A stretch of DNA of 64,000 nt from Apostichopus japonicus (taxonomy: Eukaryota; Echinodermata; Holothuroidea; Aspidochirotida; Stichopodidae). Positions 35,801 through 49,080 of this stretch are shown here, piece after piece; the first letter of the stretch is position 1, and each line of letters begins with the position of its first letter. The notes under the pieces were generated by a model that saw only the letters and a program-made list of their open reading frames with translations, was not told the DNA's origin and ran no database searches. The stretch lies in contig NC_092562.1 in assembly GCF_037975245.1 (NCBI RefSeq), positions 26,151,054-26,215,053 on the forward strand. The letters are read 5' to 3'. The position numbers and the translations under genes are program-made.

Positions 35801-37670
35801 TTTAAAATAACAGCAGATTCAATTGTCCTGATTCAAGACTCCCTGTACAATGATACCAATAATAGCGACCTTTGAATATAGTACTGTATTATGGGCCTTC
35901 ATTCAAATTCATTTTGTAGAACTTTTGTCAGTATATTGTAGAGACAAGCATGCATGTCTGCCCTTGTGGTAGCTACTGAATAGGCTCCTGAAGAAGACCA
36001 TTGTCACACAGTTACATTATAGTAGGAGTGTTAGCTAGTGGTTAACGCCGGTGCCTTTCAATCATAAGGTCCCGAGTACGAGTCACTCCAAGATTAATGT
36101 AATGTATGTCGTCCAGTTACAGAGTTGTTGACAATTCATAATCATGGACGTTAAATATGAATCTAAGAGACTGACTTTGGTCATCTGGCGGCTTTGATAA
36201 GCCAATGATGGCTTCTTCGTGAGTTCCTGCTTGCAGGAGGATCTAAAATACTTACATACATACACACATACATACATATATCAATGGTGTGAGTTTTCCC
36301 CATATAACCTCCATAGGCATGATTTTCAACCTTTTTCACTGGTTTCTGCAATGTGTTTACAGAAATTATTTCACCTCTTTGTCTTTATTATGAATTTTTT
36401 TTCAGCACTATGTTGCCTCTACTGCTGGTCTGTGTTGCACCCAAATATCCCTGAAAGTTAAAAAAAAGAAGAAAAAATGCAGCTTCCATCTAACTTTATA
36501 ACTTGCTCTAGATCCTTAATCCTAACTGCATCTTGCTCCATTGAGAGGGCTACTCAATATAATCATCTGAAAAGCATCAAATTATTTATCTACATGGGTT
36601 ATATAGAATCTTCCAAACCATGCTCACATTCAGGGAATAATTTATCCAGTACTGCATTGCAAAATTCTATGTAAAGTGGTAAACTGCTACCCAAGTGCAA
36701 AGATGCATAGCAGGTTTTTTACATAGGAACCATATGTACATACAGTAGCACTTTTACAGCCTGAAACAAAGCTCAGAGCCTTCAAATTATATACAGTAGG
36801 TCTTTGCAAAACTTTAAAACTGAATTTTTCACTGAATTATTCACTGAATTATACACTGAATTATTCCCTGACATTGGAAAATTTGAGTGCTTCTTTTGCT
36901 CGCATGCTGACATTTGGGGATCACACAGACATGCGTGCAGATCCTGATGGGGACAGCTGGACGCGTCCCCACCAACTGTTTCAGTGGTGGGGACATGATA
37001 TACCGTGTCCCCACCAATTTGTCTTGACCAAACGCTGCATTTCAAATTCCCCTAGGTGTTAAACTTTGGTGCAGTTTGATCCAGCATTGTGCAAATGACA
37101 TGCAGCAGTTCTCATATTATTATATTTATCCACAGTTGTTAAATATTGGACGGAAATCGGATTTGCGGCAGTCTATAATTGTTTTCTGGGAGTGGACCGC
37201 AGACCCATCGTATACAAAAGTCTACTTGGATTATTCGTCCCCTGATTTTTTTTCTGTAGACGCCATGTATTTCCCCAAACTAAGTTTCTAAGCCATGAGA
37301 TCTAAAACTGAAGGAGGTTTGGGAGCATCATTGTGTCTGGGAAGTGTTATTTCCGGCGATCTGGGAGGTATATTTGCCAAAAAAATTCTTGTGCGCGCCG
37401 CTTAGATAGTATCAGAAACAGACAGACGTCCCCACCATTATCCAAGAATGATCTGCACCCATTCACACAGATAACCTCTAAACCATATTTTGATCTCTCT
37501 GTCCACATTTCCTTGTAGGAGCATACGTGATACTGGTGGGAACAATACTATCTGTTGGAGAAATCCCTGTCCTCCGTGCGGTCAAGTGCTCCGAGCTGGA
37601 AGATGCAGATGTTCACAAAGAATTATGGCAGTCAGAAGTACTACATCAACAGCGTTTTGTGTCCAGATGA
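32550..37670 (+). CDS. RMI2: RMI2, RecQ-mediated genome instability protein 2
   Basis: Exons 32550-32889 and 37519-37670, GT-AG, split in phase 1, encode 163 residues. The vertebrate protein is about 147. Conserved features are SAPARKVFAEQLQ near the N-terminus, LEIVWLQGTVLE and RVRGELNDV in the OB-fold strands, then GAYVILVGTILS and AVKCSELEDADVHKELWQSEV at the C-terminus. RMI2 is an OB-fold subunit that pairs with RMI1 in the BLM-TOP3A-RMI dissolvasome, which resolves double Holliday junctions and suppresses crossovers. I chose the ATG at 32550 because family similarity starts just after it. The frame is open upstream to about 32418, but no other ATG offers a better match. The 4.6-kb intron has a hAT copy, a SINE and other repeats. 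Confidence 0.92.
33640..34150. repeat. dispersed repeat, undisrupted copy
   Basis: At least 33760-33890 matches, in inverted orientation, the two halves at 39075-39165 and 40015-40055 (shared GAGGTGTAACAGAAGTG, TCGAATGAGGTG and GACTCGCG). A CTGAGCCAGACATAA piece recurs at about 31365. The right part (33900-34150) is TE-like by composition but has no second copy here. It lies in the RMI2 intron. Confidence 0.65.
35042..35444. mobile_element. 403-bp non-autonomous hAT element, copy 2
   Basis: Same 15-bp termini as 10786-11184, opposite orientation, with a perfect 8-bp duplication GTTTATAA (35034-35041 and 35445-35452). The two copies are closely similar across their length, including a poly-C run before CTCCGCT. 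It lies in the RMI2 intron. Confidence 0.9.
36024..36286 (+). mobile_element. tRNA-derived SINE, copy 2
   Basis: Same family as 19834-20063 (TTAGCTAGTGGTTAACGCC, GTCCCGAGTACGAGTC, CGGCTTTGATAAGCCAA). It ends in AGGAGGATCTAAAATAC followed by a (CATA)n tail. It lies in the RMI2 intron. Confidence 0.8.
36819..36870. repeat. 12-bp minisatellite
   Basis: Four imperfect copies of CTGAATTATTCA. Confidence 0.8.
37338..37415. repeat. fragment of GGAAGTG/TTTCCGGCGATCTGG family
   Basis: Matches 4098-4205 and 5340-5435 (GGAAGTGTYATTTCC, GCGATCTGGGAGG, CTTGTGCGCGCCGCTTAGATAG). It is a short fragment with an internal deletion. Confidence 0.65.
37519..37670 (+). CDS. RMI2: RMI2 exon 2
   Basis: Pyrimidine-rich acceptor ending CCTTGTAG. 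Reads GAYVILVGTILSVGEIPVLR and on to HKELWQSEVLHQQRFVSR, then TGA. Confidence 0.92.
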
Positions 37671-37729
37671 CCTCTGACCTCTGTCAAAGTTCACACCCCT
37701 CAAGAATAGGAATGGATATGATTTGGTGC

Positions 37730-37735
37730 AATAAA
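37730..37735 (+). terminator. RMI2 polyadenylation signal
   Basis: AATAAA 60 nt after the RMI2 stop. Confidence 0.6.
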
Positions 37736-39074
37736 TGATGGTAGAAAGCTAGGGTTGTGTTGGATCCTTCCAGTAACCCCAAGTGGACACGGCGGGATTC
37801 GATGTTACCAACATTGAGCAATCAAAGTCTCACATACAGTAAAAACTGGTTTATAATTACTAATTAAGATCCTGGAATCATCTGGATCTAGAACACAACC
37901 TTTCCTAAGTGTTATGGCAGTAGGCGTATTATTGTACTGTTTCTCGAGGGTCCGCGGGATTTTGCCAAAGGTCAGAAAATTTATCTACAGAATTTGGAGC
38001 TTTTAGTGACCGAGCCCATATTCCAAGCTAGTTGTCTTGCTTTCTGAGCATCACCTGTGAGGGGTGGAGGTTTGATGGGTATTGGCTCAGTCCTCATGGA
38101 ATATCCAGGGACATGCCCACATGGGCCAAAAATGTTGCGGCCCAATGCTGTATTTCATTTTCGTAACACAATGTTAGCGCTATAAATGTGACCATAAAAA
38201 AGAAACGAATATATATATTAGAAAGTTTAAATATCAATATACTTTTCCTTGTATGGACAGCAGTGTCCTGATAATCCAGGTTTCACTGTATCTAGCTATC
38301 TTGATAATTTGAAATATAATTAACAATTTTAACTTTTGTCTTTTCCAAGTAACAGGATCTCAATTGCGTGTTGTAAGCCCCAAATGGGCTAGGCTATATG
38401 CAACCTACCTTGTACAGTTCTTCGTTACCAATTAAAAATAAAATAAAATAACACTTCACAGTTTGCTATTAATGACTTAAGATCTCATCTCTCTGTAGTA
38501 AAGTGTTTGTTGTTTGGATGAGAACATTTACAAACTATTCACAGAATTAACGGAAAATTAGAGGGTGTTTTATGGTAGTGTTTACACGGGTACCAAAACT
38601 TGGGAACTGGGTACCCGAGGCTGTTACCCTTTGGGTATCCGGGTACCCAGAAATATGTCTATTTACCTTCTGGTAAAGCTATTTTCAATAAATTGCAAAT
38701 TGAATGCTATAATATATCAAGTGTATTTATCTCTGACAATGTGTCCATGTTCATACTTGTTAGTTACTTTCAATTTGCATTCGTTTCTTTGAATTCGGTT
38801 TATGGGGATATAAAGCATTTCATGGGAATTCTATTCTGGAAGGGAGATGTTATCTCAGATTGTAAACAGTATTAAAAAAGGTGAGGGATAACTTTTTATA
38901 TCAAATCTTTTCAAACTCGTTTTGCTTGTTGACCTATTTTCCCAGCACATGCTGTCATCAAATTATACACATGAACAATGGCCTCTTGGGTTTTCTTTAA
39001 CTATGACGTACCTGTCAGTTAAAAACTGCAGCCATTTTGCCAAGTTTTTTACTGAGCTTCAGCTTTTGTAGACT
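37736..39074. other. intergenic, no gene seen
   Basis: AT-rich sequence after RMI2. The only structure noted is a cluster of GGGTACC/GGTACCC-type words at 38585-38660. No conserved exon was seen. Confidence 0.5.
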
Positions 39075-40070
39075 TACGTTGCAAGCAGTGTGTGTATTTT
39101 CTGGGTTCTATGGTGGTGACTTACACTTCTGTTACACCTCATTCGAAACTAGGTCGGATTAACGGCATGGGCGGCGATCCGTACTTCCGAGTGGGGGGGG
39201 GGGGGGATATGACCTAGTTGACTATCTAAGCGTAGCGCCGCCATGGGTTGGCACGAAGTGTACAATAAAATTTTGGGATTTACAAACCCTCTATATGGCC
39301 GGAAACGGCACTTCCCGAAGTTTCCAAGCGGCATATACCCAACTTTAAAATAGGGATATCATGTCCGAAATATCTCATAATCAGGATCCAAAATACTTTT
39401 TTTTTTAAGTTCGGGTGTTATTTTGGGAAAATAGCCCCAGTCGATCTTGTTTCTGGCGCTACGTTAGAATGTTCGAGAACATATTATTCGATGAAGAAAA
39501 TGGCCTCATGCAGGCTATTATGGGCCTATACACATGCAATACACAATTACACATAGTTACATTCCTAGGTACCGATTGCTAGGGCATCCAGGTGAAACGT
39601 GTATTAAGCATTACCCTGGTAACATGAGATTCTCAGCTGTTCGAGGGAACATGTACGTGTGTAGGCCTACTATAGGGCCTATATGGATACTATGAGGGTG
39701 CATATATGTACTATATCAATACCGTGGGCGCAATAATACATTTTGTTGTTATAGGGCCAATGAAGCCTACAGTCAACTATTCTTGCTTTATAAAGACGGT
39801 TTATTTGAAAAGATCGCACTGCATTTATGGTAGGCGAGAAATGAAGCTAAAAAAGAGCCGTACATTCACGATGATGCATAAATGTAGGCATGAAAAATAT
39901 TCTTATCCCTGGCATTTGGTGGGGGGGGGGATATGGTGTATTACATCCCCTCCACCCATTTTCATGGGGGATATATCCCCCCTTCCCCCCAGGATTGCCG
40001 CCCATGATTAACGGCATTAGAGGTTTCTTTTTGCGCGAGTCTTCACACACTTTAAGTTGCCATGAAAATG
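39075..40070. repeat. dispersed repeat split by an inserted transposon
   Basis: 39075-39165 and 40015-40055 are the two halves of the repeat whose uninterrupted, inverted copy is at 33760-33890. Removing 39166-40006 and one target copy rejoins them. Confidence 0.85.
39166..40006. mobile_element. 841-bp hAT-like element, nested insertion
   Basis: Termini CATGGGCGGCGATCC and inverted CATGGGCGGCAATCC, with a perfect 8-bp duplication ATTAACGG (39158-39165 and 40007-40014). The interior has G tracts at both ends and an inverted copy of the GGCCGGAAACGGCACTTCC family. No transposase. Confidence 0.9.
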
Positions 40071-40822
40071 TTCAAATGTTTTACCTCAACATGACTTGTA
40101 GTGTATCATTCACTGAGCATTGTAGGTGGCCATATGACTCCATTCGAGTATGAACCCCGCCTCCACAAGTCCGGTAGCCAGACTGGGCCCAGGGGGAATG
40201 CCCCTCCAATTTCAGACTAGCATTCTCCCACCAGCACCCCCACCCCCTAAAGTTACCCCGAAAGGCACCATCATGTGAACAAAGACTTGAACAGCAAATG
40301 AGTATTGTAACCTTCCTTTAATTTAGGGGGTCCCTCCATAAATCGTTAATGCCCATCCATCTCGGAGTACGTGCTCCCAGGGGCTCAAACATTTCTGTAA
40401 AGGCGTTTCCCAAACATTTCGGTCCAATAAAAATTAGCATGGTGAACGATATCGACGGTTGGGCTTTGTGCCCAATGCATCTCGTTAAGGGCCCTAACAT
40501 AAGATTTGTACAGTAGTTGGCAAACATGTTAGTATTTTTTTTTCTTCAAAAAGTAAGAACTGCGTTAACAAGCGGAATAGCCGTGAAATGTAATTCATTT
40601 CAACTTGTATAACTTTTTTCCACAAAATTCGAAGTCATCTAGTGCATCAAGTGTTTCTTTATGTGGAAATGAAAGATATTTTGACGATAAGATCAGGATT
40701 TCGTCGAAACCTCACTACTATATTGTAGGCACCCTTTGCGCGAGTCATAGTTTTGGGTGAATCAAGATGGCGTGAGCGACTTTCAAATAGCTGCAAAACG
40801 TATTGTTGTCAGCAGGTGCGAT

Positions 40823-40916
40823 ATGGACTCTATGTATACATTTCTGTGGTGGGTACCAAATGTATCCTTGTTACTTGTTTTTATATTATGTTTTACAACA
40901 GTGAAAACGTTTGAAG
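40823..40916 (+). CDS. candidate signal-peptide first exon
   Basis: ATG opens MDSMYTFLWWVPNVSLLLVF and ILCFTTVKTFEG, a hydrophobic stretch with signal-peptide shape, ending at a GAAG/GTGACC junction that is a mediocre donor. I found no downstream exon or homolog. It could be a chance hydrophobic ORF. Confidence 0.2.
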
Positions 40917-41049
40917 GTGACCAACACAAGCGTCAAACATTGGTCTATAGCAGTCTCCTGTTTGTCAAAGGGAAACAACATTTACATATAGTTTATATGA
41001 CTCTTCATGACACAATAGGCTGTAGGCCTATATATCTTCTGTTTTGAAT

Positions 41050-43112
<2,063 letters not shown>

Positions 43113-43239
43113 ACCTTTATGACACTTGAAAATATCACTGACACAAACAATACGTGCAAGGTTGTCACCAGAGGGGACATTTGCGTTAGTTCTCTGTATG
43201 CCACTTTACCGTGGGTCTCACTGACATACTATTATAAAG

Positions 43240-43405
43240 GTAGAGTTAACCCTGCCCACAGTTAACCCTGCCAGAGGTAAACCCTGCACGGGGTAAGCCC
43301 TGCCCAGAGTTAACCGTGAACAGGATTAACCCTCCCGGGTTTAATTCAGTCGAGTGTCAACCCTGCCGAAAGTTAACCCTGTTGGGAACAACCCCTGACC
43401 ATATA
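43240..43405. repeat. degenerate ~17-bp minisatellite
   Basis: Nine or so copies built on AGTTAACCCTGCC. Copies vary mainly in the three to five bases between TGCC and AGTTAACC. Confidence 0.85.
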
Positions 43406-43761
43406 ACTGAATACTAAAGGTGTTTCACAAATAAGTGCTCCATTGACTTAACACACTAAACTTGTCACTTTCCAATGTCGCTTGAGCATCTAAGTTTTCA
43501 ATTGACATGTCCTCTCCAGTGGCGTAACTATATGCCGGTGCGAACTCCCCCAGGAGACCCGGATTCAACGACGGGAAAATATGACCACCAATCAACTGAG
43601 GACGAGTTTTAAAATCAGAAGCTTTCATTCATTTTCTAATATTCAAATACTGTTCAATATTATTCTTAGTTCTCCCCCGTTACCCACCGAATTGGAAATA
43701 CAAACGAAATCATATATCCTCAACAGAGAAAACCCGAGAGAGCAATATCTGTGCGTCAATA

Positions 43762-44750
43762 CACGGGAAAAAGACACGCATTTAAGTTATCGTAAGCACA
43801 GTCCTTGGATGTTTACGTCTTGCTTACGGTCACCTTAAACATCGGAAACCCGTACATTTTGGAACAACGCGTTTACGATGTGATTACGCATCCGTAAACA
43901 TTGTAAACACGGAACAACAGATTTCCGTTACGTTTATGACAACTTACATATCGGAAGTTAATAATTACTTTCGTATTTATTAAAACTTATTTCTTCTCCA
44001 CGTTTACGTTGACCTTAATCTCGCCACGAAGAAATTTACGACAGGATTACGATTATCTTACACATCGGAAACTCGTAGCATAGATGCAACGCGTTTACAA
44101 CAAACTTACGCCAAACTTAAGCATGACGTTAACGTTGATTGTTCCATGAAATAAAACACTGGACACAATTCTCATGTCAATCTTTCCGATAATGATATTA
44201 CCCGTGACTGCATCTCATGAACAAAATTTCAACTTTACGTTGGCTGAAACGAGTGCAGTTAAAAATGTACTGTATATATTTACAATTAACTTACAAATAC
44301 CCAAATACGTTCATTTCAGCGTTTACGTATTGATTACGAAATCCTTAAACGTCAAGTTTAAGTTATTTTCGTTCACCTGAAACAGGCACAGTACGGCATG
44401 TTTAGGATATACACGTCGGAAATTCCGAAGCATGCACACCACGGGATTACAGCATGATTACACCAACTTACGCATTGCGTTTACGTTGAATGTATTCTCC
44501 ACTGAATTCGGAATTTACGGGAAGATTACGATTCACTTACGCGTCGAGCGCAGAGCATACACATACCACGAGTGTCAGTACAGCATGATTACATCAACTT
44601 CGCTTACGTTGACTCAATAAAGATTCGGAATTTAATTTAAGAGATGATTAATATTAACTTAAGCGTCGGAAATTTCAAAAAATACCCAGAACGTGATTAC
44701 GGTATGATTACAACGCCCATATACGTCACATTTAATTTATACCCACGGGT
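43762..44750. repeat. left subterminal TTTACG-rich array
   Basis: Degenerate direct repeats of about 121-131 bp are clearest at 44452, 44583 and 44704 (CATGATTACACCAAC, CATGATTACATCAAC, TATGATTACAACGCC). GCGTTTACGTTGA, GGAATTTACG and CTTACNCRTCGGAAA recur throughout. Confidence 0.75.
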
Positions 44751-44799
44751 AATTTTTACCGAGACAATCATCTGCCTATTCGGTTCATTATATGTTCGT

Positions 44800-45030
44800 C
44801 TGTAATTATAGCATGCTAAAGTACTTGCTAGAAGTTTTCAAAAAGAGAGGTTTTAACTCTTCCAAAGTGTTCTCTTGAAATTCTAGTAAATGGACATACA
44901 AGATGACTGAATGTCCAGTGAGGTAAATTTCCTTCAGGGTGCACGTGGTAATATAAAAAAGTTAAAGGATTTGACCAAAGATGACCATATTTGAATATCT
45001 GACATTGTTCTAATACAGCATATATCTTTC
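44800..45030 (-). repeat. GACCATATTTGAATA repeat, copy 1 (inverted)
   Basis: Reverse-orientation relative of 49190-49440. Shared blocks are GAAGTTTTCAAAAA, GGTAAATTTCCT and a GACCATATTTGAATAT segment. Confidence 0.65.
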
Positions 45031-45104
45031 AACGTGAATGTGCATGGTTTGCACATACATACAACCATATGTACCTCACAATGTATTTCTCATACTTTGT
45101 TCAG

Positions 45105-45112
<8 letters not shown>

Positions 45113-45181
<69 letters not shown>
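45113..45181. repeat. (AT)n microsatellite
   Basis: About 69 bp of AT repeat with one interruption. Confidence 0.95.
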
Positions 45182-45184
<3 letters not shown>

Positions 45185-45685
45185 GCCGTCAAACCAACAA
45201 AACTCCTCAAGCTAATTCTATGAGAGTATCAGCAAATTTCCTCGTGGTTGCTCATTTTGGTAAGTTACGTAATTCACGTTGCGGGCCCTCGATCATAATA
45301 CCTCAACAAACAGCTCGCCCTCACAAAGAATTAAGTTTGGCGCTATGGCATGGCTGATCGATATTCTTATCACTACCGCTGGAATCATGAGAAAACAGAT
45401 GAGAAGACACATACACGGGTCTCCTCATCTGTCTGTCTAACTTTTTTATGTATAAATTATTTATGTGTTAAAGTAAGTTGGCCTGACGTTTTTTATTGTT
45501 TATTATTATTATTTATGTCCGATTAGTATGGTACGTGTTTGGTTTATCTGCTTCTTGATGCATATGCAGATACAACAATGAAAATACACGATACGGCCTG
45601 CCTTATACTGTATCAAACAGAACAGTGCATCCAATTGGTTTATTGTAGAAAATTTGTGAAACCGCAATGAACAACCCTCATCTGT

Positions 45686-45721
45686 TGATCAGGGAGGTGA
45701 TATTTTAGACCTCCCTGATCA
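45686..45721. repeat. perfect 13-bp-stem hairpin
   Basis: TGATCAGGGAGGT at 45686-45698 pairs exactly with 45709-45721 around a 10-nt loop. Confidence 0.85.
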
Positions 45722-45869
45722 GTCGCTGTTCATCCTCCAATCAAACGACAGCAAAACCAGCATGAAAAAACGCGCTTGTTTTCAAACGCGGTCAAAGCTG
45801 CTAACATGACAACAGGAGGGTTAATAATGTGACCGCGAATAGCGTACGAAATGTATGGCTGACTAATAC

Positions 45870-45894
45870 CAGGGAGTTGCATAACAACTCCCTG
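45870..45894. repeat. perfect 10-bp-stem hairpin
   Basis: CAGGGAGTTG and CAACTCCCTG around a 5-nt loop CATAA. The CAGGGAG start is shared with the hairpin at 45686, and CAGGGAGTTG recurs unpaired near 46139. Confidence 0.85.
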
Positions 45895-46389
45895 CTGATA
45901 CTATTTACGTTTGAAAGTAATAGTATACTCTTACTGAATTGACGTCTGCTTTCTTATTGTTCTTTGTTTTCTTTTCACACGGGGAGGTTGTTTTCTCCTT
46001 TGATAATTTTCGCACACGTATCAGCGTTTGCTATACATTCTCTTATACCCCATTAAGGGAGTATATGAACTGGAAAATTTCCAAAAGGATGGCGATCCTC
46101 CTGCGTTAATGTGCTTCCTAGCTAATTACTAGTTAAATCAGGGAGTTGTAACTCACCTGTTAAACAATCTGGCTATAGGTCGGGTCGTGAGCATGAAATG
46201 ATGGGTTAATGCCTAGAAAGCAACAGTTTTAGGGTAACATTAACAGCTCATATGTATAACACTGCTACCATTATGTGCACATGTATAACACACTTATAGG
46301 GCGGTGATCCTGAAAACATAACTTCAAAGCTAATACTTGCCCGTTGAGCAATTTGTCGGTGGCTAAATGGATGAAAGGTAGTCTGCATA

Positions 46390-46625
46390 TGCCACAAATT
46401 ATAGCACGCTATATATAACTGCCAGAAGTTTACAAAAATTACCTTCCAGGAGGTCTTTACTTTCCAAATTGTTCTCATACTTTCTAAATTAAAGACATAA
46501 AATGACTGAATGTTAATTTCCTCAAGGGTGGTAATACAAATACAATATTTTTTTTTGTATCAAAGGTGACCATATTTGAATACCTGGCATATTAGGGGCC
46601 AAAACAGCAAACCTTTGGAGCGGGA
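46390..46625 (-). repeat. GACCATATTTGAATA repeat, copy 2 (inverted)
   Basis: Same orientation as 44800-45030: TAGCACGCTA, CCAGAAGTTT, CAAATTGTTCTCA, AATGACTGAATGTTAATTTCC, GGTGACCATATTTGAATAC. Confidence 0.65.
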
Positions 46626-47154
46626 TATACTGGTTTTGTATTGGGGTGTAAAATCTTGGGTGAACAATATTGCAAGTAAAAGATTCAAAGTAAAGAACAT
46701 ACTTTACCAAACACGTTTTACGAGGTACAAAGTATATATTTATAAATTTGTAGTTATAAGACGGTGCACTCTTTACTGCAGGAATGCGACAACTTAATAA
46801 CGATTTTGCTCTCCCTTTCCTCTCTCATTCATTGCTGCAATTGTTTCTGTTGCAGCGATAGAAAGCAAGTGTAAATAAATGACACATGTTGACGCCAGAA
46901 ATGTGTTCCACGTTCATTTCTATTGAAAATTTTCTATTGTAGATAATGTTATTGAACTCTGAATTCAAACATGGAAACGTTTTACAAACATTCACCTCAA
47001 AATTAGTGGAACAATGCCACGAAGATTAATATATAGAATGAAAAACAACTTGTAGGTAGGGCCTATTGCTTACCGGCTAGATACAGACGTAACGATTAAA
47101 ATGAACATATACAACGTGTACTGCACGCAGCCGCGTACACTATACACACACATA

Positions 47155-48238
47155 CATATGATCCGTATTGTGCCGCGCTTAGGGAATTGTGCCCACGCTT
47201 GGGAAAGTATGATTGAAATATATTAGGCTAGTTGTCGTAAAACCTGTTCTTAAATTTAACAATTTGGAAGGCATTACATCATGTACAAACGAGAAGGCCC
47301 CGTGAAAAAATGCAAGTGAGACAAAAGCCTATACATCATATACTTTCTTATATTCTCTTTCAAACACTACGACCCCCCCCCCCCCTCTCACCCGTTTAAT
47401 TTTCGAAGGTGTTTACGTTGCTACGGGAGAAGTTTGGGTGTCCAGTTAGGTTCAAACTTGTTATATGCAACTAATATAGGTTATGTAGAAGGATTAAAGT
47501 ATGCTGTATTGGCCCATATATGCCATATATTCAAAAATGGTCACCTCACCCCTGGTCAATATTCTTAAACGGTTATATTACCTCGTTGGAAGAAAAATTA
47601 CCTCACTTGACATTCAGTCATCTTTTGTATTCATTAAGAATGTCTGAGAACAATTTGGAGAGCGAAGACCTCAAAGGAAAGTATTTTTTTGAACATTCCT
47701 AGCAATTATTGCAAGTTGCTTAATTTGCGGCCATTACAGTGCACAGATACAGTTTCAGATACAGACATATGTACGATTAACATATATACATAGACAACAT
47801 ATGTATAATGTACGCAGCCGCATACACTTCACATATACATATTGGTTAACATGCATGTGTGACAGTAACTTTATTGTGCCCACGCTTTGCACTATTAAAG
47901 AAGCCTTTATATTAGAATCCTCTTTCCGACACCCGACCCACCCCCCCCCCCAACACATATACATATATACACATTTTGGTTAACATGCATTTGTGACAGT
48001 AACTTTATTGTGCCCACTCTTAGGGGAATTGTGCCCACGCTTGGGAAAGTATGACTGAAATATAATAGTCTTCACAGAAACCGTTTGAAAATTAAGCAAT
48101 TTAGAAGGAATTAAAACCCAATACAAACGAGTAGACCCTTTAGGAACTGCACTATTAAAGAAGCCTATATATTACATACTTTCTTGAATCCTCTTTCCGA
48201 CACCCGACCCGCCCCCCCCCCCCGACACATATACATAT

Positions 48239-48269
<31 letters not shown>

Positions 48270-49080
48270 CATATGCATATTGGTTAACATGCATGTGTGA
48301 CAGTAACTTTATTGTGCCCACGCTTAGGAGAATTGTGCCCACGCTTGGGAACGTATGACTGAAATATAGTAGTCGTCACAGAAACTGTTCGAAAATTAAG
48401 CGATTTAGAAAGCATTAAAACCCAATACAAACGAGTAGACCCTTTAGGAACTGCACTATTTAAGAAGCCTTTATATTACATACTTTCTTGAATCCTCTGT
48501 CCGACCCCCGACCCACCCCCCCCCCCCGACACATATACATATATACACATTTTGGTTAACATGCATTTGTGACAGTAACTTTATTGTGCCCACGCTTAGG
48601 GGAATTGTGCCCACGCTTGGGAAAGTATGACTGAAATATAGTAGTCTTCACAGAAACCGTTTGAAAATTAATCAAGAAGGAATTAAAACCCAATACAAAC
48701 GAGCAGACTCTTTATAGGAACTACACTATTAAAGAAACCTATATATTACATACTTTCTTGAATCCTCTTTCCGACACCCGACCCCCCCCCCCGACTCATA
48801 TACATAGATACACATATACATATTGGTTAACATGCATGTGTGACAGTAACTTTATTGTGCCCACGCTTAGGGGAATTGTGCCCACGCTTGGGAAAGTATG
48901 ACTGAAATATAGTAGTCTTCACAGAAAATGTTCGAAAATTAAGCGATTTAGAAGGCATTAAAATCCATTACAAACGAGTAGACCCTTTAGGAACTGCACT
49001 ATTTAAGAAGCCAATATATTACATAATTTCTTGAATCCTCTGTCCGACCACCGAACCCCCCCCCCCCCCTCCGGCGCCTC
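47155..49080. repeat. ~275-300-bp tandem array with CCCACGCTTRGG core
   Basis: A diverged founder-like copy (47155-47390) is followed, after a related repeat, by a short copy near 47826. Four fuller copies then begin near 47967, 48270, 48545 and 48815. Each has TTGGTTAACATGCATGTG, TTGTGCCCACGCTTAGGGG, a TTGTGCCCACGCTTGGGAA segment, AAACGAGTAGACCCTTTAGG, and a poly-C run before ACATATACATAT. Confidence 0.9.
47480..47760 (+). repeat. GACCATATTTGAATA repeat, copy 3 (direct)
   Basis: Contains GGCCCATATATGCCATATAT, AAAAATGGTCACC, GAACAATTTGGAGAGCGAAG and GAACATTCCTAGCAATTA, parallel to 49190-49440. Confidence 0.65.

Noticed and set aside
43240-43405. Interstitial telomere repeat
   Set aside because: TTAACCC is embedded in a 17-bp unit and not in uninterrupted hexamers.
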